A stretch of DNA of 62,989 bases from Candidatus Binatia bacterium. GTDB taxonomy: Bacteria > Desulfobacterota > Binatia > UBA1149 > CAITLU01. A program made the position numbers and the translations under genes. This document shows, one piece after another, positions 35,350 through 45,300 of the stretch. Position 1 is the first letter of the stretch. Every line of letters starts with the position of its first letter. The stretch is taken from NCBI GenBank assembly GCA_036493895.1, contig DASXOZ010000060.1, positions 1-62,989 on the forward strand. Direction: 5' to 3'. The notes beneath the pieces were generated by a model. That model ran no database searches and was not told where the DNA came from. It saw nothing but the letters and a program-made list of their open reading frames with translations.

Positions 35350-36678
35350 TTATCTTCGCGGAAAAAGCCGTTCGGCCAGCGCGCTCGTGATCCTGGCGTC
35401 AGGATCGATGCGCTGGCGCAGCGCAAGAAAGCGAGGCAGGCGAGGCTCCATCGCGGCGAACGCTTCGGGTGTCGTCAGCAGGTCCTTGGCAAGGTAGATG
35501 CGGCCGCCGGCCGCAGCGACGACGTCGTTCATGCGTGCAACGAGTGCTGCAGAGTCGGCAGCGACCGGGTAGTCCAGCGCGAACGAGATCCCGGGCATCG
35601 GAAACGACAGCATGCCTCGACCCTGGTCGCCGCAGGTCTTGATGACTGCGAGAAACGGCGGAGTTTCGCCGCTCGTCGCGGCTTCGACGAGCCGGCGCAC
35701 GCTTCGCATCGAAGGGTCGCGCGGCAGCACGCAGTGGTACTGCATCATGCCGCGGCGACCGTACAGCAGGTTCCACGCGCCGACGGCATCGAGCGGATAA
35801 AAGAACGAGCGCGCCGGACGCACCCTGCAAGCTCCGTCGCGCGTTGCCAGCTCGTATCGCAGCGCGTGAAAAGCGGCGATAGCCTGACGATTGAGCAGCC
35901 ACGACGGAGCGACCGTCGGAACGGTGAGGCGCGGAAGCGCACAGCCGCGCGCGTCGCCGGCTTCGCCCTGCGTCGCCCAGCGTCCGCACTGCACGACGCC
36001 GCGTCCGAACGAAGAGCCGCCGGCGAGCCAGTCCGACCACGCGACGGTGAACGGCCACTTCGCGCTCGACTCGTCGAGCACGGCAATCAGCGACTCGAGA
36101 TCGCAGCAGCTGCGGCTCTCTTCGAAGATCGACGGCGAAGGCACGCGCTCGAGCGCCAGCGTGACGTCGAGGACATGGCCGGTAAGGCCCATTCCGCCGA
36201 GCGTCGCATCGAAGAGGTCTGTGCCGTCGACGGACGTGAGCGATCGGACGCTCGCGTCGGGCAGGCGCAGGCGAATCGCGTGGATCCATGCGCCGATGGT
36301 GCCGGCGACGCAGTGGTTCTTTCCGTGCACGTCGGCCGCGACCATGCCGCCGAGCGTGACGTCGGCCGTCCCCGGAGAGACCGGGACGAAGAATCCGCGC
36401 GGAAGAAAAAGGTCGACGAGGTGCCCGAGGCGCAGCCCGGCTTCGGCGCGAAGAAGGCCCGTCGCCTCGTCGAACTCGAGCACGCGGCCGGCGCCGAGCG
36501 AGCTCGCGACCGGCTCGCGCCCGGCCGCAGGAAGCGAAGCGTCGCCGTAGGAGCGGCCGAGGCCGCGCGTCAGGACGGCCCCTTCGGTGATTGCCTCGAG
36601 GTCCCTGCCTTCGATCTCGACCGCGTCGACGCAGAGGGCCCGGCCCCAGCCGTGCAGGGTCTTGCGGGCCTGGTTCAG
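35350..36678 (-). CDS. DprE1-like FAD-dependent oxidase
   Basis: Product is about 442 aa. It opens TLHGWGRA and continues GLGRSYGDASLP, GGMVAADVHGKNH and GGMGLTGHVLDVT, closely matching DprE1, the mycobacterial decaprenylphosphoryl-ribose 2'-oxidase. The active-site Lys of DprE1 is kept (YLAKDLLTT). The Cys targeted by benzothiazinones aligns with Ala in GISFALDYPV. No ATG, GTG or TTG exists near the expected N-terminus; the best start is CTG at 36678, sharing CTGA with the desaturase stop. The alternative is a long extension overlapping that gene. It ends the PaaX-like/desaturase/oxidase operon. Confidence 0.8.
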   Translation of the reverse strand: MNQARKTLHGWGRALCVDAVEIEGRDLEAITEGAVLTRGLGRSYGDASLPAAGREPVASSLGAGRVLEFDEATGLLRAEAGLRLGHLVDLFLPRGFFVPVSPGTADVTLGGMVAADVHGKNHCVAGTIGAWIHAIRLRLPDASVRSLTSVDGTDLFDATLGGMGLTGHVLDVTLALERVPSPSIFEESRSCCDLESLIAVLDESSAKWPFTVAWSDWLAGGSSFGRGVVQCGRWATQGEAGDARGCALPRLTVPTVAPSWLLNRQAIAAFHALRYELATRDGACRVRPARSFFYPLDAVGAWNLLYGRRGMMQYHCVLPRDPSMRSVRRLVEAATSGETPPFLAVIKTCGDQGRGMLSFPMPGISFALDYPVAADSAALVARMNDVVAAAGGRIYLAKDLLTTPEAFAAMEPRLPRFLALRQRIDPDARITSALAERLFPRR

Positions 36679-37715
36679 GCCGCGCCTGTTGCGGCCGGCG
36701 CCGCGCCGATGCCTTTGGACGCCGCGACCGCGAGCACGCTCGCATAGCCACGCATCACGTTGGCATCGCCGAGAAGGCCGCGGTCGCGAAGCATGCGGTG
36801 GAACACCGGCAGCTTGTAGTGGGGAACCGTCATCAGCAGGTGATGCTCGAGGTGGTAATTGACGTAGTTCGGCGCAAGGAACAAGCGCTCCCACCACGAG
36901 ACCAGCGTCGTGCGCGCATTGTGGAACGGGTCGGATGCGTCCTTCGGCATCGCGTGCTCGGCGATCGCGCGGATCCTCAGCACCAGGCTGTACGTCGTCA
37001 TCCACGCACCGATCCACAGCAGGTAAAGGGCAGGGTGTCCGAAGGCGGCGAGGACCGCGAGCAGCACGAAGTTGCTCACGACGACGCCGCGCAGCGCTTC
37101 GTTCGCACTCTGGCCCTGGCGCCGCTTGGTCTTGCCGGCGCTCATGCCGAGATCGCGGCGCACGAGCGCCTTGACGCGCTTCCATCCGGTCTGTCCCGAC
37201 AGGTCGCGCCAGATCTTGCGGCGAAGGCTCGCGTGCGAAATGGGAAACGGCATCGCAAGGTCGAGATCCGGATCGTCCCTGGTCCAGTTCTTCGCGTGGT
37301 GCCTGAGGTGGTAGGGCCGGTACGGCGCAAGGTCGGACCAGACCGGATACGCGGCAAGCCAGTTGCCGGCAAAATCGTTGAGGCGGCGATTGCGGAACAG
37401 CGTGCGGTGCGAGGCCTCGTGCATGAGGATCGACATGCCGAGCTGGCGCCCGCCGATGGCGAACAGCGCGACGACGATCGTCAGCGGGTTGGGCCAGCGC
37501 GCGACCATCGCCATCGACGCGAACACCAGGCCCCAGTTGACGAGCAGCGCGTTCCACGAACGGCGGTCGTCGAACGACAGCAGGTCGACGATCTCGGCGC
37601 GCGTGAAGCGATCGAGCCAGCGCTCGCCGCCGGCGGATGCCTGGATCGGATCGGCCGGCCCGCCGGCCGCGGCGGAATCGATCGTGGCGGATGCGGTTGC
37701 AGCGGTCTCGTTCAT
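36675..37715 (-). CDS. membrane fatty acid desaturase
   Basis: Product is 346 aa. Three histidine boxes are visible: HEASH, HLRHH and HLEHH (in NYHLEHHLL), binding a di-iron centre, with four helices between. It inserts a double bond or hydroxyl into an acyl or terpenoid chain. The N-terminal about 35 residues are Ala-rich and non-conserved. Start ATG 37715 overlaps the PaaX-like stop (ATGA), and its own stop overlaps the CTG start of the oxidase, so the three are translationally coupled. Confidence 0.9.
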   Translation of the reverse strand: MNETAATASATIDSAAAGGPADPIQASAGGERWLDRFTRAEIVDLLSFDDRRSWNALLVNWGLVFASMAMVARWPNPLTIVVALFAIGGRQLGMSILMHEASHRTLFRNRRLNDFAGNWLAAYPVWSDLAPYRPYHLRHHAKNWTRDDPDLDLAMPFPISHASLRRKIWRDLSGQTGWKRVKALVRRDLGMSAGKTKRRQGQSANEALRGVVVSNFVLLAVLAAFGHPALYLLWIGAWMTTYSLVLRIRAIAEHAMPKDASDPFHNARTTLVSWWERLFLAPNYVNYHLEHHLLMTVPHYKLPVFHRMLRDRGLLGDANVMRGYASVLAVAASKGIGAAPAATGAA

Positions 37716-38581
37716 GCGGGTTCTCCGGGAGAAGTAGCAAGCTCGCTCACGGCCGCGTCGCGCCAGAGCTGGCGATCCATCGGCGCTTCGGTCGTCAGCA
37801 CTCCGTAACGTGCGATGAACGGTGCCCAGCAGCGGCGGCCGATCTCGTCGTAGGCTGTCATCGCCTTGACCAGGGTGTCGCGCTCGCCGGTGGGCACGAT
37901 GGCGTCGGGGAGCAGCGGGTCGAGCACGATACGCCGGATCGCCTCGCCGCCGATCAGGAAGCTCTCGGCCATCGCGCGCTTTTCGTCGAGGCGCGGCAGC
38001 CGTGCGGCGCTGCGTTCGAGGTCGGCGGTCAGCGCCCGGTAGAGGCTGCGTACCTGCGCCGCGTCCCAGAGCTTGCGCGCCCTGGCGTCGGCGACGTCGT
38101 CGAGGTCGACGATGCGGAAGACGGGGCAGTCGGGCGCCAGGCGAAGCGCCTGCAGCGTCTCGCGCGCGGCGTCGATGCCGCCGTCGAGATTGTCGGGACG
38201 AACCCACAGCCCGCTGGAGAACTCGCGCATGCCGACGAACTCGAGGGCCCGCACGCTCGTCGTGCGGGTGTCGCGAACGCAGCAGCAGGCGTCGGGCGTG
38301 GCGCCGAGCCACGAGCCGTCCCAGGGCCGCGTGCGCCGCTCGAGGTTGCGCCAGCTGTTCAGCCGCGACGTGATCGGGCCGGCGGCCGCGCCGGTACGGT
38401 AGGCCCCTCGCTCGTCGCGCTCGATCAGGCCGCAGGCGAGAAGGCGGGTGATGGCGACGCGGGTTGCGTTCGGGTCGATGTCGAAAATCTCGGCCGCGGC
38501 GACGAGGAAGCGCACCGGCGCCGAGCGTCCGCGCAGCGTGGACAACAGATCGAGAACGACGCTTTTCGGCCTCGGCTTCAT
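37712..38581 (-). CDS. PaaX family transcriptional regulator
   Basis: Product is 289 aa. The N-terminal winged helix (about 1-85: NATRVAITRLLACGLIERDERGAYRTG) and the middle Cas2-like domain and C-terminal domain match PaaX, the phenylacetyl-CoA-responsive repressor of phenylacetate catabolism. Here it sits on the first position of an operon with a desaturase and a DprE1-like oxidase, so it probably controls these genes in response to an acyl-CoA. A promoter-like pair lies upstream at 38630-38658. Confidence 0.87.
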   Translation of the reverse strand: MKPRPKSVVLDLLSTLRGRSAPVRFLVAAAEIFDIDPNATRVAITRLLACGLIERDERGAYRTGAAAGPITSRLNSWRNLERRTRPWDGSWLGATPDACCCVRDTRTTSVRALEFVGMREFSSGLWVRPDNLDGGIDAARETLQALRLAPDCPVFRIVDLDDVADARARKLWDAAQVRSLYRALTADLERSAARLPRLDEKRAMAESFLIGGEAIRRIVLDPLLPDAIVPTGERDTLVKAMTAYDEIGRRCWAPFIARYGVLTTEAPMDRQLWRDAAVSELATSPGEPA

Positions 38582-38629
38582 CGTGACCGGCTGGTGAGCA
38601 GCAGACTCCCCAGCCCGCTCCGTCTCGGG

Positions 38630-38658
38630 ACCTTACGAAACAGGGCCGTCCCGGTCAA
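38630..38658 (-). promoter_or_regulatory. possible sigma-70-type promoter of the PaaX-like operon
   Basis: On the minus strand TTGACC (38658-38653) and TAAGGT (38635-38630) are 17 bases apart. The -35 box is good; the -10 box matches the consensus at only three positions. It lies about 50 bases before the start codon. Confidence 0.35.
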
Positions 38659-38767
38659 GCCATGTAATATGGGTAGTGCGCTGACCGTCCCGACTCCGGG
38701 CGCGTTTTGGCTCGCGCGCGTTCCTCTGATGTAACTCCACCGCAAAGCCAGCGCGGAGGGCCACACC

Positions 38768-39034
38768 GTGGAGGAAGTAAAGCTATACTTTGATTTCAAG
38801 AGCCCATTTGCCTTCCTGGCAAAGGATCCTGCGATGGAGCTCGGGCGGCGCTACGCGCTTTCGGTGCGGTGGATCCCGTTCGCGCTGCGCCTGAAGGGCA
38901 AGGACGAGCGCAGCATCTACTCCGAGTACATGGCGCGGTATTCGTACCTGGACGCCCGGCGCTGGGCGAACCGGCGAGGGGGGTTCCCCACGACGGGGGT
39001 CTCCTCCGCCGCGTCCTCCCGGAGATCCTCCTGA
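38768..39034 (+). pseudogene. truncated DsbA/2-hydroxychromene-2-carboxylate isomerase-like gene
   Basis: An 88-codon frame begins LYFDFKSPFAFLAKDPA and keeps family sequence to about residue 68 (YLDARRWANRRG), then shifts to a Ser/Arg-rich tail before stopping. Intact members (HCCA isomerases and FrnE-like DsbA proteins) are about 200-220 aa, so about two thirds is missing. The change coincides with a G/C-run-rich stretch (about 38970-39010) where a deletion or frameshift may have joined it to the lactonase-like gene, whose ATG overlaps the stop. Confidence 0.75.
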
Positions 39035-39789
39035 TGCGCGTCCACGCCCTGGAGTGCGGATGGCTGACCGGAGAGATGTCGGGGTTCATCGCCGGCAGCC
39101 CTGGCCGCATCAAGGTGCCGGTGCCGGTGTTCGCCATCGAGCACGCCGGCCAGGTCGTGCTGTTCGATGCCGGCATGCACCCCGAGGCCGGCACCGATCC
39201 CGCGGCGCGCCTCGGTAACCTGGCCGGTCTCTTCGACGTCGACTTCGGTGCGCGCGAGAACGTCGCTGCACGCCTCGAGGACGTCGGCATCGATGTCGCC
39301 AGGATCGACCGCCTCGTGCTCTCGCACCTGCACTTCGATCATGCGGGCGGCGCCTCGCTGGTGCCCAACGCCAGGCTCGTCGTGCAGAAGCTCGAATGGG
39401 AGGCCGGCGCCGTTCCCGAGATCGCCGCGCGCTGCGGTTTCGACGTGCGCGACTACCAGCTCGGCCACGACGTCGAGCTCGCCGACGGAACCCACGACCT
39501 GTTCGGCGACGGCCGCGTCGTCTGCATTCCGACGCACGGGCACACGCCCGGCCACCAGTCGCTGCGCCTTCGCCTCGACGACGGCCGCGAAGTCGTGCTG
39601 TGCGCCGACGCCTGCTACCTCGAGCGCAACCTCGACGAGATGATCCTTCCGAGCGTCGTCTTCAGCCGCCGTACGATGATGGCCTCGCTCGAGCGCCTCG
39701 CGCTCTTTCGCGCGGCCGGCGCATCGATGGTCTATGGACACGATCCGGCAGCGTGGCCGTCGGCCGTCTCGTTGCTGTCCGGTTCGTGA
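39034..39789 (+). CDS. metallo-beta-lactamase-fold hydrolase, N-acyl-homoserine-lactonase-like
   Basis: Product is 251 aa from ATG 39034. The Zn-binding H-x-H-x-D-H motif (SHLHFDHAGG), a second His in THGHTPGHQS and the metal-bridging Asp in CADACYLE follow the AiiA/lactonase pattern. It may open lactone rings, including quorum-sensing signals, or a catabolic lactone. Activity is inferred. It follows the broken gene directly and precedes threonine deaminase by four bases. Confidence 0.85.
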   Translation: MRVHALECGWLTGEMSGFIAGSPGRIKVPVPVFAIEHAGQVVLFDAGMHPEAGTDPAARLGNLAGLFDVDFGARENVAARLEDVGIDVARIDRLVLSHLHFDHAGGASLVPNARLVVQKLEWEAGAVPEIAARCGFDVRDYQLGHDVELADGTHDLFGDGRVVCIPTHGHTPGHQSLRLRLDDGREVVLCADACYLERNLDEMILPSVVFSRRTMMASLERLALFRAAGASMVYGHDPAAWPSAVSLLSGS

Positions 39790-39793
39790 GCGG

Positions 39794-41347
39794 ATGATGG
39801 ATTACCTCGAGCGCAGCCTGAATGCCGCGGTTTACGACGTCGCGATCGAGACCTCTCTCGACCCGGCGCCGAAGCTGTCGGCGCGCCTTGGGTGCGAAGT
39901 CCTGCTCAAGCGCGAGGACATGCAGCCGATCTTCGCGTTCAAGGTGCGCGGTGCCTACAACAAGATGTCGCGGCTGGCGCCCGAGGTGCTCGCACGCGGC
40001 GTCGTCGCTGCGTCGGCGGGAAACCACGCACAGGGTGTGGCGCTCGCGGCCCAGCACCTGCGCTGCCCGGCGTGGATCGTGATGCCGGTGACGACTCCGT
40101 CGATCAAGGTCGATGCGGTTCGCGCGCGCGGCGCCCACGTCGAGCTGGTCGGCGATACGTACGCCGACGCCGCGACGTATGCGCTCGCGATGGCGGGCGA
40201 GCGCGGCCTCACGTTCGTGCATCCGTACGACGACCCCGACGTGATCGCCGGGCAGGGCACCGTCGGCCTGGAGATCCTTCGCCAGGCCGGTCAGCGCCTC
40301 GATGCGATCTTCGTGCCGATCGGCGGCGGAGGGCTGGCCGCCGGAGTCGCGAGCGTCGTCGCGCGCCTGAGGCCGAACGTGCGCGTCATCGGCGTCGAGC
40401 CGAGCGATGCCGACGCGATGTATCGTTCCCTGCGCGAGGGCCACCGCGTCGTGCTCGACCAGGTGGGCCTCTTCGCCGACGGCGTCGCCGTGCGCCAGGT
40501 GGGCGAAGAGACGTTCCGCATCTGCCGCGAGCTGCTGAGCGAGGTGGTCGTCGTCGGCAACGACGCGATCTGTGCGGCGATCAAGGACGTGTTCGAGGAT
40601 ACGCGCACCGTGCTCGAGACTGCCGGCGCGCTTTCGATTGCCGGCATGAAGGCGTGGGCCGAACGCGAGAGCGCCAGCGATCTCCGGCTCGTCGCGGTGT
40701 GCTCGGGTGCGAACATCAATTTCGATCGCCTGCGCCACATTGCCGAGCGCGCCGAGATGGGCGAACAGCGCGAGGCGCTGTTCGCGGTGACGATCCCCGA
40801 AAAGCCCGGGAGCTTTCGCGCGTTCTGCACCTTGCTCGGGCGCCGCGCGATCACCGAGTTCAACTACCGCTACGCCGATGCGTCCGAAGCGCACGTGTTC
40901 GTCGGCGTCGAGATCGCCGACCGCAGCGAACGGGCATCGCTGCTCTCCCAGCTCCATCGCGCGGGCCTGCCGGCCCTCGACTTGAGCGACGACGAGACGA
41001 GCAAGCTGCACATCCGTCACATGGTCGGAGGCCGCGCGATCGTGCCCGACGAAGTGCTTTACCGCTTCGTGTTTCCCGAGAGGCCGGGCGCCCTGGCGGG
41101 TTTTCTCGATGCCGTCAGCCAGGGATGCAACATCTCGCTGTTCCACTATCGCAACCACGGCGCCGACTACGGCCGCGTGCTCGTCGGCGTCCAGGTGGGC
41201 ACGGGCGGCGAAGACGGCAGCGCGGCGTTCCGACGGCGCCTGGATGAGCTCGGCTTCGAGTTCACCGAAGAAACCGCGAATCCTGCCTATCGTCTCTTCG
41301 TCAGAGGAGACCGCGACGAGGAAAACGATGAGAGCGAGGAGAGCTGA
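39794..41347 (+). CDS. ilvA: biosynthetic threonine ammonia-lyase
   Basis: Product is 517 aa, the full length of the biosynthetic (feedback-regulated) enzyme. The PLP-binding Lys is K50 in FAFKVRGAYNK, followed by AGNHAQGVA and the PLP-phosphate glycine loop PIGGGGLAAG. Two ACT-like regulatory domains fill the C-terminal about 170 residues (starting EALFAVTIPEKPGS and DEVLYRFVFPERPGA), where isoleucine would bind. It makes 2-oxobutanoate for isoleucine synthesis. ATG 39794 is used, with a second ATG three bases on. Confidence 0.93.
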   Translation: MMDYLERSLNAAVYDVAIETSLDPAPKLSARLGCEVLLKREDMQPIFAFKVRGAYNKMSRLAPEVLARGVVAASAGNHAQGVALAAQHLRCPAWIVMPVTTPSIKVDAVRARGAHVELVGDTYADAATYALAMAGERGLTFVHPYDDPDVIAGQGTVGLEILRQAGQRLDAIFVPIGGGGLAAGVASVVARLRPNVRVIGVEPSDADAMYRSLREGHRVVLDQVGLFADGVAVRQVGEETFRICRELLSEVVVVGNDAICAAIKDVFEDTRTVLETAGALSIAGMKAWAERESASDLRLVAVCSGANINFDRLRHIAERAEMGEQREALFAVTIPEKPGSFRAFCTLLGRRAITEFNYRYADASEAHVFVGVEIADRSERASLLSQLHRAGLPALDLSDDETSKLHIRHMVGGRAIVPDEVLYRFVFPERPGALAGFLDAVSQGCNISLFHYRNHGADYGRVLVGVQVGTGGEDGSAAFRRRLDELGFEFTEETANPAYRLFVRGDRDEENDESEES

Positions 41348-41348
41348 G

Positions 41349-42227
41349 ATGCCGAAGACCCGCACCGCGACCAAACCGCCTTCGAAGAAGCCCGCAGGTG
41401 CGGCACCAAAGAAAGCCACGCGGGCGGGCCGCGCAAGAGATGGCGCCGCGGCCGAGACTCCGTCGCGCAGCAAAGGGACGGCGGCCGCCAAGAAGCCCGC
41501 GCCCGCGCCCGGGAAATCGGCTCCGGCGCCGTTCGAAGGCTTTCCGAAGGATTTCCACGCGTTCTTCCGCGAGCTCGCCAAGCACAACGAGCGCGAGTGG
41601 TTCCAGGCCAACAAGGACCGCTACCTCGGGTCGGTGCTGGCGCCGATGGTGTCGTTCATCGCGGCGATGGACCTTCCGCTCGGGCGCGTTGCCGACTGCT
41701 TCGTCGCCGATGCCAGGACCAACGGCGGATCGATGTTCCGGATTTATCGCGACACGCGCTTCAGCCACGACAAGACTCCGTACAAGACCCACGCCGCGTG
41801 CCATTTCCGCCACGAGGCGGGAAAGGACGCGCATGCGCCGGGTTTCTACGTTCACCTCGAACCCACTCGCGTCTTTTTCGGCGGCGGCCTGTGGCACCCG
41901 CCGGGGCCCGAGCTTCGCAAGCTTCGTGAAGCCATAGCCGAAGACCCGGACCGGTGGATCGCCATCACGAAGGCGCCGGCATTTCGCCGCCGTTTCGGGG
42001 AGGTCAGGGGCGACGCCCTGAAGCGGCCGCCCCAAGGGTTCGATCCCGACCATCGGCTCGTCGAAGAGTTGAAGAGAACCAGCTACTTCGCGATCCAGGA
42101 GGCACCGCCGGCCGTCATCCTGACGAAGGATTTCGTGCGCGACGTCGCCAGGTGCTTCGAGGCGATGGCGCCGTTCATGGAGTTCCTGACCGGAGCGCTC
42201 GGGTTGCCGTTCCATCGCGAAGACTGA
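41349..42227 (+). CDS. DUF2461 family protein with Lys/Ala-rich N-terminus
   Basis: Product is 292 aa. Residues 1-60 are Lys/Ala/Pro-rich (KKPAGAAPKKATRAGRAR) and likely disordered or nucleic-acid binding. From about residue 62 the conserved domain appears (GFPKDFHAFFRELAKHNERE, FRIYRDTRFSHDKTPYKTH, GFYVHLEP), which defines DUF2461/TIGR02453, of unknown function. The start overlaps the region just after ilvA, so the two may be cotranscribed. Confidence 0.85.
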   Translation: MPKTRTATKPPSKKPAGAAPKKATRAGRARDGAAAETPSRSKGTAAAKKPAPAPGKSAPAPFEGFPKDFHAFFRELAKHNEREWFQANKDRYLGSVLAPMVSFIAAMDLPLGRVADCFVADARTNGGSMFRIYRDTRFSHDKTPYKTHAACHFRHEAGKDAHAPGFYVHLEPTRVFFGGGLWHPPGPELRKLREAIAEDPDRWIAITKAPAFRRRFGEVRGDALKRPPQGFDPDHRLVEELKRTSYFAIQEAPPAVILTKDFVRDVARCFEAMAPFMEFLTGALGLPFHRED

Positions 42228-42349
42228 GCGGATGGCGGCAAAAGGTGCCGAAACATTGCACGGGGTATGGCCTCGGGGCGTGGAACTTCGTAGGCTCGGC
42301 GAGGGGGAGCCGTTCGCGCGGGCGGTTTCCCCGTGTCGAGGCAACAAGC

Positions 42350-45300
42350 ATGAGCTCCTCCGACAATCGCGACGACTCTGAAGGCGGCGAGCAGCCGTCG
42401 ATTCCCGACGAGGAGCACAACCGGGCGGCCCAACCGGTCGACGGCGAAGAATCGCCGCGGCTGCCGTTTCCGGTCGTCGGCATCGGTGCGTCGGCGGGTG
42501 GGCTCGAAGCGGCGATCGAGCTGTTCAGCGGGATCCCGGCAGACAGCGGCATGGCGTTCGTGCTCGTGCAGCACCTGCCGCCGGACCGCAAGACGTTGGT
42601 CGCCGAGATCCTGCAGAAGAAGACGGCGCTTACGGTGCTCCAGGTCCAGGCCGAATCCAAGGTCGAGCCGAACACGCTCTATGTCATCCAGCCCGGGCGC
42701 ACGCTGCGCATCGAGAACGGCAGGTTCCACCTGACCGAACCGCTGGATAAGCCGATGCACTCGCGGCCGATCGACGACTTCTTCCGCTCGCTGGCCGAAG
42801 AGCAGCGGGAAAGAGGCATCGCGATCATCCTGTCGGGAATGGGCAGCAATGGCGCTGCCGGATGCCAGGCGATCAAGGCGGTGGGCGGACTCTGCATCGC
42901 GCAGGACCCAGAGACGGCCGCCTTTCCGTCGATGCCGCATCACCTGATCGATGCGGGTTACGCCGATTACATCCTCAAGCTGCAGGACATTCCTGCAGTC
43001 CTGCTGTCGTACGCCAATCATCCTTACGCGAAGGAACGCCGGCCGGCTGTCACCGAGCGCCACCAGCAGCAGCTGCGCGAGATCCTGGCGGTGCTGCGCA
43101 CGCGCACCCGCCACGACTTCGGCGGCTACAAGAAGGGAACGGTGATGCGGCGGGTCCAGCGGCGCATGGGACTGGCGCGGCTGACCAAGCTCGGCGATTA
43201 CGCGCGCATGCTGCGCCAGACTCCGACGGAAGTCGCCGCGCTCGCCGACGACCTGCTGATCCACGTGACCGGTTTCTTCCGCGATCCCTATGCCTGGGAA
43301 GCGCTTCGCGAGCGCGTGATCGTCCCTCTGGTTGCCGCCAGGGAGAACGATTCGTCGATCCGGGCGTGGGTTGCCGCCTGCGCCAGCGGCGAAGAAGCCT
43401 ACACGCTGGCGATCCTGCTGGTCGAGGAGGCCGAGCGCGCCGGCAAGCGGCTCGACATCCGGATTCTCGCGACCGACACCGCCGAGCGCAGCCTGCAGAA
43501 CGCGCGCCTCGGCGTCTATCCCGGCGGCATCGAATCGGAGCTTACACCCGAGCGCCTCGAGCGCTTCTTCCAGCGCGAGGACGCGGTGTACCGCGTGCGC
43601 CAGGAGCTTCGCGAGCGCGTCGTGTTCGCGCCGCAGAACGTGCTGCAGGACCCGCCGTTCAGCCGCCTCGACATCGTCACGTGCCGCAATCTGCTGATCT
43701 ACCTCGAGCCGGATCTGCAACAGCGTCTGCTTGCGCTGCTGCACTTCGGGCTTCGCGACGGCGGCGCATTGTTCCTCGGGACCAGCGAGACGCCGGGACC
43801 GAGCGACGAGCTGTTCGAGCAGGTCGACAAGAAGGCCAGGATCTTCCGGCGCGTCGGCCCGACTCGCCACGGCAGCGTCGAGTTCCCGCTGCCGCGACGG
43901 ATGACAACGACGCCCACCGAGCCCCGCACCGCGGAAGTCAAGGCAGCAGCGGTACTGCGTCCGACGATCGCGCAGCTGACGACGCGGGTGCTGCTCGAAT
44001 ACCACACGCCGCCGGCGGTGACCATCGACCACGACTACTGCATCCTGTACTACCACGGCGACGCGTCGCCGTATCTTGCGCAGCGTTCCGGCGAACCCAC
44101 GCGCGACCTGATGGCGGTCCTGCGCGAGCCCCTGTATCCCGCCGTGCGCAGCGCCTTCCATCGCGCGGCGCACACGCGTGCGACCGCTACCGAGGATGCG
44201 TGGATCGATCGCAGCGACGGCGTTCGCGAGCACGTACTGGTTGCGGTCTCACCGGTCTCGCGCCAACCCAAAGCCGACCTTTTCGTCGTCAGCTTCAAGG
44301 ATCTCGGCCAGTCGCTCCCGGAGCAGTCCCCGGTGCGGTCGACCGACCGCGAGAAGTCGACCGGCCTCCTGCGGCGGATGCGCGACGAGCTGCAGGGGAC
44401 GGTCGAGGAGCTTCAGACCAGCAACGAGGAGCTCAGGGCGGCTCACGAGGAAGTCATCAGCACCAACGAGGAGCTGCAGAGCGCGAACGAGGAGATGGAG
44501 CTCAGTCGCGAGGAGATGCAGTCTCTCAACGAGGAGCTCTCGACCGTCAACAGCCAGCTCCAGGCCAAGATCGACGAATACCAGGCGGTGACCAACGACC
44601 TGACCAGCCTGCTGACGAGCACCGACCTGGCCGTGCTGTTCCTCGACACCAGCTTCCGCATCCGCCGCTTCACGCCGCAGCTCAAGGAGCTGATCGAGCT
44701 CATCAGCACCGACGTCGGGCGACCGCTTTCCGACCTTGCGCTCAAGTTCGACGATCCGGACCTGCTCGCGGACGCAGCCACCGTGCTCGAGCGCCTCGTT
44801 CCCTGCGAACGCGAGATCGCGGTCGACGGCGGTCGCTGGTTCCTGCGCCGCATCACGTCGTACCGAACCGGCGAAAACCGCATCGAAGGCGTCGTCGTGG
44901 CGTTCATCGAGACGACGGCGCGCAAGCGCGCCGAGGAGGCGCTGCGTGACCGCGAGGAGCAGTTCCGTCACGCAATCGAGCATGCTCCGATCCCGGTAAT
45001 CCTCCAGAACGACCGCGGCGAGGTGGTCCAGCTCAGTACCGCATGGACGGAGCTTACCGGTTACGGGATCCGCGACATCCCTGTGCGCGAGGCCTGGCTG
45101 AGCCTGCTGCCCGTCGAAGAAGCCGCACGCCTCGCGGAAAAGCTGGACGCACTGTTCAGCGGCCAGCAGCGCTCGATCGAGATGGAGTTTCCAATCCGTA
45201 CGCGCGACGACGCGATGCGATACTGGCGCTTCTCGGCTTCCTTGCCCCACTCCAGCAGGGACGGTCGAAGGATCTGCGTCGGCATGGCGGTGGACATCTC

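Noticed and set aside
42280..42320. GGAAC at 42290 as an ECF-type promoter for the hybrid kinase
   Set aside because: No CGTT-type -10 element occurs at a usable distance (24 bases instead of 16-18).
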